DNA of 64,000 nt from Ixodes scapularis. Lineage: Eukaryota > Arthropoda > Arachnida > Ixodida > Ixodidae. The notes under the pieces were generated by a model, which had not been told where the DNA came from, ran no database searches, and saw only the letters and a program-made list of their open reading frames with translations. The stretch is taken from the NCBI RefSeq assembly GCF_016920785.2, contig NW_024609958.1, positions 372,001-436,000 of the forward strand, given 5' to 3'. Positions 18,640 through 29,589 of the stretch are shown here, in pieces (within the stretch, counting starts at the first letter, position 1; each line of letters starts with the position of its first letter). The translations under genes were made by a program, and so were the position numbers.

Positions 18640-21253
18640 CCGACCGGAAGGCCGACCGGAGGGCCGGCAGGAGCCAGCCTCTCGGGAGCCGACGCTGACC
18701 TCTCCGAGCTCGGCTCAGAACCGTCCGAGCTCGGCTCAGACTCCAACTCTGACTCTTCAGGGTCGGACTCTGACTCCGGTTCTGGCTCGCTCGATGCAAG
18801 GCAGATGTTGTGGAGCACTGCACATGCCGAAATAATGGCGGTGGCTGTTGAAGGGTGGTAATACAGAGCCCGGTGCCTTTACAGACACCGGAATCTGTTT
18901 TTCAACAGCCCGATGCAGCGCTCCACAACAGACCTGATCGAGGAATGCGCCTTATTAAACGGGCCGCAAGCGGTGGAGGTCGCGTGGTTCCCGGGGACGG
19001 GGGTGATGAGCCAAGGCTCCAAGGGGTAGCCGCTGTCACCTGCACATGTAGAAGATGGAACATATTACATTCTTTACTTTTTAAAATAAAAGGCAAGAAA
19101 ACAGCTGTGTGCAACTATGTCAATTATAATGTAACTTAAGTGTGTTAATATTTCTGCACTACAGTATCAGTTTACATTATGATTAATTAGCACCAGCTTG
19201 CCTGCAAACTCCCTGTTATTTCATGTAACTATGTGTTTTCCTGGTGGGTTGTGTGGGATGTGTGCACGATTCCTTAGGGGTGCTGTGTTGTATGCAAGTG
19301 CATTATTAGGCCCTTGCATCCGACAGATAAAAGCTCTGTTGCTTTTGGGAGTGTGGCCGTGATCTTAGGCACGGGCAGAGCAGAACACGCTGGCCTTGTC
19401 TTTGGCAAGCAAGGGGATAAGGCGCCAGTTCGACGAACCTCTTTCCTAATCCTCAGTGGAGTTGGAGATGGGGAAAAAAAAAGGGGGTGGTTAGATTGGA
19501 AAGGAGTCAGGTCCTGTTGGGACACGGAGGGTCTAATAGGAGGAGCTATATAGGCAGACCGAAGAAGAAGGGTCAAGGAAAAGAATCCAGTGTGTGGGAC
19601 AGAGACGACCCGACGACAGATTTGGCGAGCCCCAAGTGGCCAAGGAGGAATTGATCCCATTCCGTACAAACTGACGACCGTCAAAGCGACCAGGCGAGCC
19701 CCCAGGGATCAGCGAAAGAGCTCCAACTTCATGCAAAAACCAACCAGCAAGCGGGTACAGGCAGACAGTAACAGTGAGTGGGCCGAACCGGACAGCGACT
19801 CGCACTGCGGTCGCATTCCTTGCATAGTCTATCACTGTCGTGAGATTGGTGTAGTGTGGCTTTCGTAGCCTGCAGAGTGTGAGAGTTATGTGGACATAAA
19901 CAGAGATTAATGGCCAAACTTTGGGTGTTGTCTCACTTCAAGGAGTTCCAGCAACTGTGTCTGTGTGCCTCACAACAAGCACAGTACGTGTGGTACTGTG
20001 GCTTTCAAGCAGTGGGAGCCACCGTGTGCGTAAGGAATGAATTAATATGCTCACCTAGCAGGAACCGGCCGTCGCGTGGCACCTGCCCTTGCTCGAGTTG
20101 GTTTCGGAGCCAGGAAAATTGCCACACGAAGGAGTCGTGCACCGACCCGGGATACCGTGGGTCGATGCACATTATCCGGCAGTCGGCGTCACACACCTGA
20201 AAGTGAGAGAGATATTGACATGTAATTACCTGAATCCACAAGTAGTAGATTGTACTTATGGTTCACAAAGCAGTCGCAATTTCAGAACCTTTTAAGTTAT
20301 TTTGTCTGACACATGCATGTCAACACACCTTCCTGGATGCAAGGTGCAACTAACTACCTTGAAACAAAAATAATGTGTTTTTTTTTTTACGGAAGCTTGC
20401 ACGTTTTAACAGACAAATATTATTTTTGGGAGAAGAGTCTCACGGCTCACATGCTACGTAGAGCACACGCTCGCGCAGTCGTGAGACCCCACAGCCCGCA
20501 GTCATAAAACGGCATACTTAAACGGTATCGGCAATACGTTTTTTTTTTTCTACAGATTTGGGGCGCGTTTTGACAACGTAACATGAGTGTACTTACCACC
20601 ATCACGTTGAGGGCGTAGAAGTACTTGCGGCACCAGTACGCCGCCTTCGTGACGGTGGGGTCGTTCTTGGACGGGCCGACGATGGAGACCATGGTCCCGT
20701 CCACGCAACCGATGACGCCGGGTATCCTGCCGAGCAGCCTGAAGCCCTTCTCCGCGTCGAACCTCTCGCTCGGCGTCTCGGGGAAGTGGATCCAGCCACG
20801 CTGGACCCCGAGACGACGCACTATAGCGACGGACACGGCGCGGACCGCAACGCTGACTGTCTTTTGGTCCCGCGCTACGTGTTCGTCGCTCGCCACCATG
20901 CCTTGGAAGCTCCCCGTGCCGTAGAAGCGCAGTGCAAACAACACTTGAAGCTCCACAGTCATGACCGTCCACGAGGTACGCACTCTCCTCACCTCCGGTT
21001 CCTCGCGAAGTTCGTCGCACAACCACCGCACCACGATCTTGTGCAGGCGGTATTGCTTCCGAAAGATCTCCTCCGGGAGCTCGAATGCATCGCGGTGTTC
21101 CCGATACAGCCTTTCGGGCGAAAAAAAAAGCTCTATTAAAGAAAAAGTCGAAGTGACGAGACGGCGACACCTCGCCGCCGAAAACCTGCCGAAACCATGG
21201 TGCCAATGACACCTAGTTCCGAGCAAGTACCTTTTGAAACGTACTCGGTACAA
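18640..21253 (-). pseudogene. HARBI1-type (PIF/Harbinger) transposase, three exons, premature stop
   Basis: Exon 1 is 21253-20597, ending at donor GTAAGT (20596-20591). Exon 2 is 20196-20055, with acceptor TTTCAG and donor GTGAGC. Exon 3 starts at 19039 after TGTGCAG. Phases agree across both introns. Landmarks: WLCDELREEPEVRR, FYGTGSFQGMVASDE, IPGVIGCVDGTM (first catalytic Asp), IDPRYPGSVHDSFVW (second Asp region), LLGDSGYPLEPWL, SVVERCIGLLKNRFRCL (acidic residue) and VLHNICLA. This is the complete conserved DDE_Tnp_4 core of a DNA-cutting transposase. A TAA at 18881-18879 interrupts the frame directly after RFRCL, although the downstream frame is still recognisable to LHNICLASSEPEPESES. The C-terminal acidic tail then runs out of homology near 18650. 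Inactive as it stands. Confidence 0.87.
19255..20035 (+). mobile_element. Possible LTR-retrotransposon remnant inside intron 2
   Basis: Within the transposase intron, the sequence around 19540-19620 has GAGCTATATAGGCAGACC, a TATA-like element, followed by TTTGGCGAGCCCC, which resembles a primer-binding site after an LTR. A second block ends near 20022 in AGTGGGAGCC. No gag or pol coding is visible and matching LTR pairs were not found, so this is a low-confidence relic. Confidence 0.3.
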
Positions 21254-21367
21254 AACGAAACGTCATTTTGTTGTCACATCCGGTAGCCGACTCCGCCCAG
21301 TTTTGCCGACACCGCCCACATTTTTCTAGGGAAATTACGTCACTTTTGTTTCCAACCAATCAGACGT

Positions 21368-21388
21368 GATGACGTCACTTCCGTGTAC
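21368..21388 (-). promoter_or_regulatory. ETS/CRE composite site at the Harbinger right end
   Basis: On the minus strand GGAAGTGACGTCA lies 115-125 bp upstream of the transposase ATG. The palindrome TGACGTCA is a full CRE. It probably drives the transposase and also lies within the candidate TIR. Confidence 0.45.
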
Positions 21389-21478
21389 TAAAAAAAGGTA
21401 CATGTACAATGTCGAACCTAGCTATCCTGGCATGTTGTTTCTCGTATAACACGAATTGTAAGAATAGAAATAGCCGAG

Positions 21479-21549
21479 CCGGCAGTAGCTCAGTGGTAGA
21501 GTGTCCGCTTCTGACGCAGAAGTTCCGGGTTCGAACCCCAGTGGGTATA
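21479..21549 (+). tRNA. tRNA-like sequence with intact A and B boxes, likely SINE head
   Basis: TAGCTCAGTGG matches the A box and GGTTCGAACCC the B box of a pol III promoter, at tRNA spacing. The D stem closes well; the anticodon stem has one mismatch and the loop TTCTGAC would place CTG at the anticodon. The acceptor stem does not pair (CCGGCAG against TGGGTAT), so this is not a functional tRNA. An 18-nt T tract follows at once, which would end a pol III transcript. It fits a tRNA-derived SINE or pseudo-tRNA. Confidence 0.6.
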
Positions 21550-22112
21550 CTTTTTTTTTTTTTTTTTGTCAAGCTTTTTGCGATATTTGCACATTTTCTT
21601 TTAGACAATTATCGCTGAAAATGAATATATATTTTATTATTTGTTTCCACCGATAATTGATTTTTTTTTATACTTAATGTTTTAGTGATAGTGCTCTTTT
21701 TTATAATTGATTTCTTAGTGGTAATTGATAGCTTTTTACGATATTTACACATTTTATTTTTGACAATTATCGCTGAAAATAAATATATTTTATTTTTTAT
21801 TTAAACCGATAATTGATTTTTTTAATAATTAATATTTTACTGATAATGTTTTTTTTTTATAATTGATTTTTTACTGGTAATTGATTATATCATATGCGTG
21901 AATGACGTTTTAGCGAACAACCCATTTGAGTGAATAACGGAGGCGTGTCTTAACCCACTCCCCAGCACTGCACTCGCGCCGCTTTTCGGCGGCAGTCTGC
22001 AGCTGCTCGTTACAAAAACGTTAGCTTTCGATTGTTTCCATCTCGCCCAGAAGTTCGTTCATTTCTAACTTTCGATGAAAAAACGGTTAAAGTGCGGGCG
22101 AGCTGGTGTAAG
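21550..22112. repeat. AT-rich region with duplicated ~165-bp block
   Basis: 21570-21700 and 21730-21880 repeat the same order of blocks: GATATTT(G/A)CACATTTT, GACAATTATCGCTGAAAAT, CCGATAATTGATTTTTT and AATTGATT(T)(T)TTA. It may be the body of the SINE-like element above or a local tandem duplication. No gene. Confidence 0.55.
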
Positions 22113-22669
22113 TTATACATGACGATTGAAAACCTGAGTCTGTGGTTGGAAAACAGAAAAACGTGATGTAGAAAGTATGGTTCCTGGATCGCGTCTACGA
22201 CTGGTGTGTTTAGCGTCCTATCCCGCCCATACATCAAAAGTGATCCCGAAGTGGCAACAGATGACGTCACAGAAGCCGGAGTGTCATGCTGTTGACTGTC
22301 GCGATCCTGGCGCTTGGCCATAGAAATAATGGCGAAAAGCACAAGCGAACGCGAGTGTCGCTGTCGTCACGGCGTCCCAACTTGCAGCTGCTGTAGCTTC
22401 CGTGGACTGTCACAGTGGAGAGCGACCTGCAGCAGAACAGGCGTCGCCACATACACCACAACTATTGGGACGCCACCAGGTTCGCGACCAGCGACAGCAT
22501 GACACTTTTATGACGTCATCAGGCGGAAATCGAGGGACCACTTTTTTGGACACGGTAAACACACCAGTCGGAGACGCGTTCCAGGCACCATAGTAGAAAG
22601 ACAAAGTGACAGAGAGCATCTCTTCCATTTTTTAACCACAGTCTCAGGTTTTCAATCATCATGTCTAAC
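22113..22669. mobile_element. Second foldback element, ~200-bp inverted arms
   Basis: The left arm (22113-22317) and right arm (22474-22669) are inverted copies. Shared blocks are GATTGAAAACCTGAG, GCGTCT(A/C)CGACTGGTGTGTTTA and GTGTCATGCTGT. The centre (22318-22473) is GC-rich and partly self-complementary (GGCGTCCCAA / TTGGGACGCC). Copies of a ~45-bp sequence with TTTCGATTG and CAGAAGTTC flank it on both sides in direct orientation (22020-22062 and 22668-22714). Confidence 0.75.
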
Positions 22670-23020
22670 TTTCGATTGGTGTTTCTCGTGCAGAAGTTCA
22701 TTTGCGTTACAACAAAGCAGCTGAGTAGTTGGGCAGTGAAGTTTCGACAGGGGCCTTTGCTTGGCACGTAGCCAGGATTTTTTTTTTTGGGGGGGGGGGG
22801 GGAGCGGGGAGGGGAGGGAGGAGCGGCCCGCCCATGACAAAAACTTTCGATTGGTGTTTCTCGTGCAGAAGTTCATTTGCGTTACAACAAAGCAGCTGAG
22901 TAGTTGGGCAGTGAAGTTTCGACAGGGGCCTTTGCTTGGCACGTAGCCAGGATTTTTTTTTTTTTAGGGGGGGGGGGGGGGAGCGGGGAGGGGAGGGAGG
23001 AGCGGCCCGCCCATGACAAA
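22667..23020 (+). repeat. 175-180-bp tandem duplication with T and G runs
   Basis: 22667-22841 and 22842-23020 are nearly identical: AACTTTCGATTGGTGTTTC..., CTTGGCACGTAGCCAGGA, a T run, a G run of 13 or so, then GAGCGGCCCGCCCATGAC. They differ mainly in homopolymer length. The G runs could form quadruplexes. CCCCCCCCTGGCTAGGTGCC at 23091-23115 is an inverted partial copy of the TAGCCAGGA-plus-G-run end. Confidence 0.85.
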
Positions 23021-23119
23021 ATGCTGTATGAGGGGGGGGGAGGGGGGGGGAGGTCCCAGGAAAATGGAAGATTGCAGGGGGGCCCCACGGTCCCCCCCCC
23101 CCTGGCTAGGTGCCTGGTC

Positions 23120-24215
23120 TTTGCACCCCAGCCTTGCTGTGTCAACATTAACAGGGGCTGACAGTGAAGTGGCTAAAGACTTCTTATTTTGGCTTGAAAT
23201 AGATAGCAGAAGCATCACGACATCAATTGAACAACATCATCATGAACCTATGCCCTAAACAGACCTCTTGCTTCGCTACTAAGTGTAGCGTATTCACTGT
23301 TCGGTCTGTGGTCGCGTCTCGTGAGTGACAGTGAGCTCCTTTTTCAAATCGTGCGGCGAAAAGATGTCACGCGCTGCGGGTCAAGTGCAGACGTTTTGCG
23401 TCTCGCTGAAAGTTAGACGTGCCTGTTTTGCTAGATGTATTTATTTTGGATCTCTGCTACAGTTTTTTGTGAGTTTAGTGCATTATGCTTGTATCAGAAA
23501 CCTGCATTTGTAAGTTCCTTTTTTAAAAATTTGTTTAGCGGATTTCCCCATCCAAAAATAAACAAATCTGGCAGTGGTTTGTTAGTGGTTGCTGGCGGGG
23601 CCCCCAACATTGCCCAAGCTGTCTAAAATAGGTTCTAATATTCTGGTAGAATGCATATTCCACACTTTTTCTCTATAGCTACCACGTCATGCACTTTAGA
23701 TGAAGGGAGCGCATACGTCGTCTCGGAGTGTTGGCTGGTGAGGAAGCTAGAGCAAGTCGTCTCCTACTGGTCACCTTACAAGCAAAAGCAGCAGGTCCTC
23801 AATGCAATTTTAGAGAAAGAACAGATTACACTGACTTGGTCGAATCACCCAGTGAAGATTCTTCACTCCTACATTAGGTTGGCGATTTTTTTTTTAATTG
23901 AGCGTATAATTGAGATGATCGTTTCTCATGCAGCCACACTGCAGCACGCTTCAGACCATCTGGTCGCAGCTGCCTGAGCACCCAATTTGGACTGACGGAC
24001 CGGATGTAGCCCCAAGACAGGAAAGGGCGAGGAGGCCTGCTGGCCATATGGACAGCGACTCTTCGGACGATGCCTCAAGAGAAAGAGTGTGTCCCGGTAT
24101 AAGGCTGTTCATTATAAATTATTATTCAATGTGAATCAAAACTTGCATGAATAACTTTAGCTCCTTATGCAATTGTAAAATTGCTAAATAGTTATAGTCA
24201 GTAACAGGTCAGTAA
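23120..24215 (+). other. Exon-like segments of unknown origin, no confirmed gene
   Basis: After CACTTTAG at about 23700 the plus frame reads EGSAYVVSECWLVRKLEQVVSYW for some 55 codons. After CATGCAG at about 23935 another frame reads PHCSTLQTIWSQLPEHP to SDSSDDASRERV. Both have coding-like composition, and the first is faintly like the last helix of a BRCT domain. The joining donor is not convincing. It may be a decayed gene or transposon exon. Confidence 0.25.
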
Positions 24216-24341
24216 CAAAGGGCAAGGGAAACGAAGGCTGGATAGGAGAAAGCAGACTGAAGGTAGAAGAAGTTTTTGTCCTCTCACCTTCAACACCCCA
24301 TCTGTTTTCTCCTTTCCCACCTTCGTTTTCCTCACTCTTTG
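24216..24341. repeat. Inverted repeat with ~50-bp arms
   Basis: 24216-24264 and 24286-24341 are imperfect reverse complements (AACGAAGG, GGAGAAA and ACTGAAGGT against ACCTTCA, TTTCTCC and CCTTCGTTTTCC), separated by a ~21-bp loop. Confidence 0.6.
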
Positions 24342-24344
24342 ATC

Positions 24345-25650
24345 TTGATTTATCACTGAGTGTAGGTCAGTCTGGTTAGTGCACGCACACTGTAAAATTC
24401 AGTAGTTAAAATGGAAAGAATGAAAGCACGAAAGATGTATACAGACAGCTGAGAGCTGTCAGTTAGCAACATTTAATTCTGGATGGAAAATTTTGTGCAG
24501 TGCCCGAAACAACCAACAGTGGTTCAGCCTTGAGCGAGCCTCCCCTCTGAGCAACATGGAACTGTCCGAATCATGTACTGCGCCCCTTTCGGCCACCGCC
24601 TCGGCCATGCGCTCTGAGTGGGTATTTCATATTGCTGCAGACTGTACCACATCAGTTAGAATTGCTTGTCCTTGAAACCTTGCAAGCCAGTCCCCTAGTT
24701 ACACGTACACTTTCAACTATCGTTGAGTCTACGACATTTATCAGCCTCAACTTTGACTGAACTCAACTCAACTCTCTAGAACCCAGTTAAAGCTAGCACG
24801 AAACTGGTTCTTGTGGCGTGTGATCAGTCTAATTTTTATAGTAATTTACTCGGAGACACACGTTTTATTTATTTTAAGTAGATCATACTATATGTTTGAT
24901 ACCTTGTTGCTTTTTAGCGGCATTTACACGAGTACCAAAGCAGATTCAGGGCTAGGTTGCACATATTTTAGGCTAGGTGGTGCAAGCTACTGCCCGCTAT
25001 GATGGGTGCCCCACTACTATTTGTCTATTTATGCAGCAGGTTCCTCCGCCATTTTTGCTCGTTTGGAATCTTGCCGGCTAGCCGGGATGCTATTATTGGC
25101 AGCTCGGACGCCTAAATTTATTCCTTCCCGAGAATTTTGCTGCTACGATTCTTTCTAGACGCCTCCCCCTGCATTTCGAAACAGTAAGTGCCTCACGAAC
25201 AATGGTTGCTGGCAGCGGTCCCGCGAACAGGTGCCAATTTACCTCCGTTGGGGAAGTTCGTTCGGTTGAACTGAGGTGGGGGAGCTCAGTCGAACTCAAC
25301 TGTCATTAGCGGCTCAATGACGGTTGGCGCTGCCGTGTAACTTTGGCTTATCGCGATGGACCCGACTGTCGTTGGACTCAATGGCAGCTGAGAGCGCCCG
25401 TGTAACTGGGTACTAGTGCACTAGCTGTCCAACGAAGCTTCCAGGCAAAAATGTCCCCAGCCTGCGCCCAGGGTAGTTCTCTCAGCTATGAAGTAAACAG
25501 GTGTTGACCATGGGGTCCCCAAGAAATGTCAGTAGTCTATAATGCCTTGTTGGTGGTCTTTGATTTCTGACTTTGTTGGGCTCAATATTTCATACTTTCA
25601 AATATTATATACATAATCTATTTTCACTTACGTGGTACAATCGACACAGC
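24345..25650. other. No gene seen
   Basis: Mixed-composition DNA without recognisable domains, repeats or convincing splice-bounded frames. Confidence 0.35.
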
Positions 25651-25697
25651 GAGGACTCGAATCCAATCACGAAGCCTGTGATTGGATCCGAGTCCTC
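25651..25697. repeat. 20-bp-stem hairpin
   Basis: GAGGACTCGAATCCAATCAC (25651-25670) pairs with 25678-25697 across a 7-nt loop, with one mismatch. Confidence 0.85.
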
Positions 25698-28610
25698 GAC
25701 GAACTCTGACAGAGCGCTCATTTGCAATATGACCTAAGTTCACGCCGAACGCTGACGCAACTGCCGTGTCCATTACATGCTCAGAGTATGTGAGCAAGCA
25801 ATGGTGGCCGGGTGTTGGTACAAACTTTTGAAAAGGCTCTAAAAACAAATTTATGAAAGCTTTTATTTCAGACGACCATGCGATTGAGCTTTTGGTTCGC
25901 TGTTCTAGATAGCTCGGAAAATGGCACTCTGAAATAAGAAATAAAAAAGTGCCTTAGTTGTTCACCATACCTCTAACACAAGAACATTTGGGAACATGGT
26001 GCTTAGATATGCTGTAGCTTTGGGTTAAGCAATATGGCCTATTCTAGGCTCTAGGCCTGAGGCCACAGATGTGGCCTCAATCCAAACATTTTTGTCATCA
26101 GAGTTGCGCATTCTTGCGGTAGGATATTACAAAAGCAGTCTGCATGAATTGAGCGTCAGTCCTGCATTCCTTTTAATGGATTGCCAGAGAAGTGTCAGAA
26201 ATGTGGGTAAGAGTTCCTAAGTCCTACCTTTGTTTCAGGGAGCCATTGCAAAGGCTACACTGTAAAAAACATTGCTTACATACCTATAGTTTTTGTAGCA
26301 TTGTTTTCTGTATCTACAAAACAGTTTCACTCTTTCTGATTCGGTCTAAGCATCTCTCTTTTTTCGTGTTTGAATGTCTTCTACTTCAGGTTCAGTCCTG
26401 CCAGCTTATCATGTATCAGGTTAGTTCGGGCTCATTATGAACTATCTCAAGCTAATATAGCTGGTCCCACTTTCAGAACACATTCAATTTTGCTCTTGGT
26501 TTTATCTCTTGTGCACTCCTGCTTACTTGAGGCCGTCTTTTTTTTCTGCTCCCTACAGGGCTGAAGGGAGCCGCGTCTGCCACAACCTGGATGCAGGGAA
26601 CTTCTCCGAAGGGGTGAGAACATTTATGACATCTTGGCTTGTTAAAGAGCACGTAAACAGAGGATCGGGATTGGCTGAAGTGTGATGTCGTTGCTTGCTT
26701 TTTAATAATTTCTGCAACTCTGCATGCACCACCAAAGATTGGTAATTTTGTAATTTCACGGCATCCAGTCCACAGATAGCAGTCGATGCGGAATGCTAGC
26801 CGTGGCTAGCTACTAGTTCAAACTTTTCTTGGAGGAAGCAACATTAGTAACCTCATATTAATGCCTTGCAATTTCAGCAGGATGCCCATGGTGCTATCGT
26901 TTTATCTATGCATGTTTGATAAACAACATCTTCATCAGTGCACATTTTATCAACACTCATTACGCAACCTTAACTGTTGCGATGTTTGATTGGCACCGTG
27001 ATAGCAAGCTACAATTCCAAACATGCCGCGCTTTGTGCAGTCACCCCTTGCTTTGCAAGGGGAAAATAAATCTATTCTTGGGCTTGAACTTGCAGTGAGC
27101 CTTTTTAGAAAGCTATGCTAGCAATCAAAAGGGCGGATATGGGGTGCTGTTGGCCGAGCTTCGATCCTAAAGTGGTCTGGCGATATTCATGTTAACAAAA
27201 ATCAATTTCAAGGCTGTCATGAAAAGGAAGCTATCTATGAAATGTGGCAAGATGTGTTGCGGAAACAGACAGTCTTCGTCGACAAAGCAATTTGTCGGTG
27301 AGACATTCTTTGATGAACTGATTGCCACCAGGGGGTCTAGACAACATCTGAAATCTCAAGGCCTGCATGCTTCAAATTTGACAGTGCATAGGTAGGCCAC
27401 TGCAGTGCACAAATTGAACACGAGTGCCGCATCTGCATTCGGCAGGGTCCTTGGTAGAGTTAGAAAGGGTTGCAAAGTGAACAACTTTCGAACATTGCCA
27501 TGGTATGAATTTACAAAGTTGCTTTCGATGTTGATAAAAGTAGAGTTCAACAGTTTCCTCTTTCTTTTTTGCAATTTTGATTCTAAAAATATTTGAAGAT
27601 TTGAAATTTCTTGGTTTAAGTTAGAATTATTCGAAGATTAAGAGTTTTGTTCCAAGTATAAGTTTGTAAAGTTAGAAGTCTTCAAATCGCACGAGAGTCC
27701 CAGTTTCAGTTTCGAGTGATTTCTTAATTTTCTGATGTGTGAGCTCTGTTTAACTGAGTTTAAACAAAGCTTGCGGAAAGCAGAGATGGGTACAGCTGTT
27801 GCTACCACCAGATAGCTTGCTGCATTTGCTGGGCAGGTCGGCACTCGGCCACTTAGCTTGCCTCTTTGAGCTGTGAGTCAGTCTCCTGCGACAGCAATTG
27901 TTATCTGCACAGTTCAAGCGTGGTTCAAGCGTTGAAGCAGTTGCTATGTGTTCTGAACATGTAGGTACCGATTGAATCCTGTTTCGTTAGAAGTTCCTCA
28001 GATCAAAAGTTTAAGCTTCGTCAAACTTTTGGACTTCACGGGTTCGAAGTTCGACAAATCTGTAGAGAAATAATGACTAAAATAGTCGAATTTTTTGACA
28101 TGATAGGTTCAGTGTTATATTTGTTAGTGCCAAAGTTAGAAAGGTTTAGCATCTTTGAATTCTTCAGACCTCAGGTTCGGAAAATGTTTGCTTCATCTCT
28201 AGTTCTTGGTCTGATCAGTGAGAACACGAGCCCCAGCCGAATGCTGATGCAGCACTCGTGGTCTGTCTGCTTTGTGCTGGCCTATGTGTCAGCATATTTG
28301 AAGCAGGTCAAAATGCTTTGGGGGGGGGGGGGAAGAAGAAGGGAGGAGGTGCCTGCAAAACTAGAATTTCTGAGTGAGTAATGACCTGGCAACTACTTAG
28401 TAACCACTTTTCTGCATCTTATTCCCACAAGTGAGAAGCTAAGACTAATTGGTGTGTGGTAGAGTAGAACCGGATTTGGGAGGCACAAAAGGGGGCCCTG
28501 ATAAGAGGCGAGCTTCTTCTTGCCCTCCTCCCTGGTGGTCATCGTAGCGCTTTTTGAATGACGTCGCGTGCTACCCATGTGTAGATTGAACTACCAAGAG
28601 CGCCGTTTTG
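25698..28610. other. Gene-poor region, no gene seen
   Basis: AT-rich DNA. 27590-28080 has many loose AAGTT(A/C)GAA / TTCGAAG motifs, suggesting an old, decayed simple-sequence array. A 13-nt G run is at about 28319-28332. No coding feature is supported. Confidence 0.35.
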
Positions 28611-28750
28611 CTCTGCAAGCTGGCTTTCACTCAATGCAGACAAGCCCTTGAGGGAAAGCCAGCTTGCAGAGCTGGCTTTCCCCCAGTGCGCCTGCTGGCA
28701 ATGAGGCCGCTTGAAATAAAAAAGCCAGCTTGTAGAGCAAGCTGGCTTTT
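28611..28750. repeat. Cluster of AAGCCAGCTTG inverted repeats
   Basis: CTCTGCAAGCTGGCTTT (28611-28627) is the exact reverse complement of 28655-28671. A further hairpin at about 28720-28750 has AAGCCAGCTTG and CAAGCTGGCTT arms around TAGAG. An extra half (AGCTGGCTTTC) follows the second copy. The whole can fold into alternative cruciforms. Confidence 0.8.
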
Positions 28751-29589
28751 CTCTTTCAAGAGGCCGTGTCGACCACAGGGAAGAGAAGAAAAAATTCTCT
28801 TCTGTAAAGGGTGTGGGGAGAGGGTGAGCGGGTGAGACCTTGAAAAATGAGGAAACGGCCACTGACTATCCGCGTGACGCGTCCCTCATGACATACAGAC
28901 GCTCCTTTGAGAGCAAACAACTTTCCTAAATGTGGCATTCTTGTTTGTTGTCAAAATCATTAGAACTTTTATAGACACACACGCCTCCCTGACGTCACGC
29001 AGCTGCGGTGGTGCTGTCGACGGCACTGCGCATGTGCAGAAGCCTCAGTTCACTCGAATTCGGTTGCTGCGCGTGCGCAGTGCCCACACCTAGTGTGGGC
29101 AAACGCGGGCTTGTTAGTAAACATTGTGTCGGTCTATATCGAATTACTGAGTATGTCAGACTGGTAGAGAGTTTTTGCGAGTTCAATAAACGTTGTTGAC
29201 TGTAATTTTATGTCTAAACTCAATGCTTTTTATTTTCTCAGCTGCCAGCAAGGCGAAGTATACGGACTTGAGCGAGGCGACGGTTCAAGATATCGCAAAT
29301 CGCAAAGAGATGGCTGTGGTCATTTGTCGACCGTGATGGTGGGCGAAGCAAGAAGCAGGATGAAGAAATGGAAAAGGTTAAATAAAAATAGTCCCAGAAA
29401 ATCCTCAGCCTTTTTTGATTTAACAATACAAACCAGTTCTCAGTGAGTTTGTGCATCCCGACATTTGATCTCAAGTGGTTGATCTTAACTGATACAGCAT
29501 CCACAGCTACTGCAAAGTGTGCAGGCAAAATGTCAGGCACAGGCTCTTGTTCTGCAGTGCGTCCATGAGTTAATTGCAAGGCTAACACC
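28751..29589. promoter_or_regulatory. Unassigned DNA with paired NRF1-like sites at 29022-29085
   Basis: GGCACTGCGCATGTGCAG (29022-29039) and its near reverse complement (29068-29085, GCGCGTGCGCAG) both match the TGCGCATGCGCA-type NRF1 site, next to a CRE-like GACGTCACGC at 28991. Such a pair is promoter-like. No downstream gene is identified; GTTCAATAAACG at about 29180 is a possible polyadenylation signal on the plus strand. Confidence 0.35.

Larger units (their letters stand above)
16991..21388 (-). mobile_element. PIF/Harbinger-like element with candidate TIRs
   Basis: The candidate ends are GTACATGGAAGTGACGTAATG (16991-17011) and its near reverse complement at 21368-21388; 18 of 21 bases match. 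Between them lies a spliced HARBI1-type transposase on the minus strand, plus a short plus-strand ORF at 17432. Convergent arrangement of two genes with their 5' ends near the two termini is usual for Harbinger elements. The ends contain GGAAGTGACGT, a composite ETS plus CRE site common in core promoters, so the match could reflect two similar promoters rather than TIRs. No clear 3-bp TSD was seen. Confidence 0.5.

Noticed and set aside
18195..18818. 207-codon minus-strand frame as a novel protein
   Set aside because: Its start is the tail of the Harbinger transposase (LHNICLA) and its end is the antisense of an inverted exon-1 fragment, so it is a chance fusion.
21479..21549. Functional tRNA
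   Set aside because: The acceptor stem does not pair although the A and B boxes are good; better seen as a SINE head or pseudo-tRNA.
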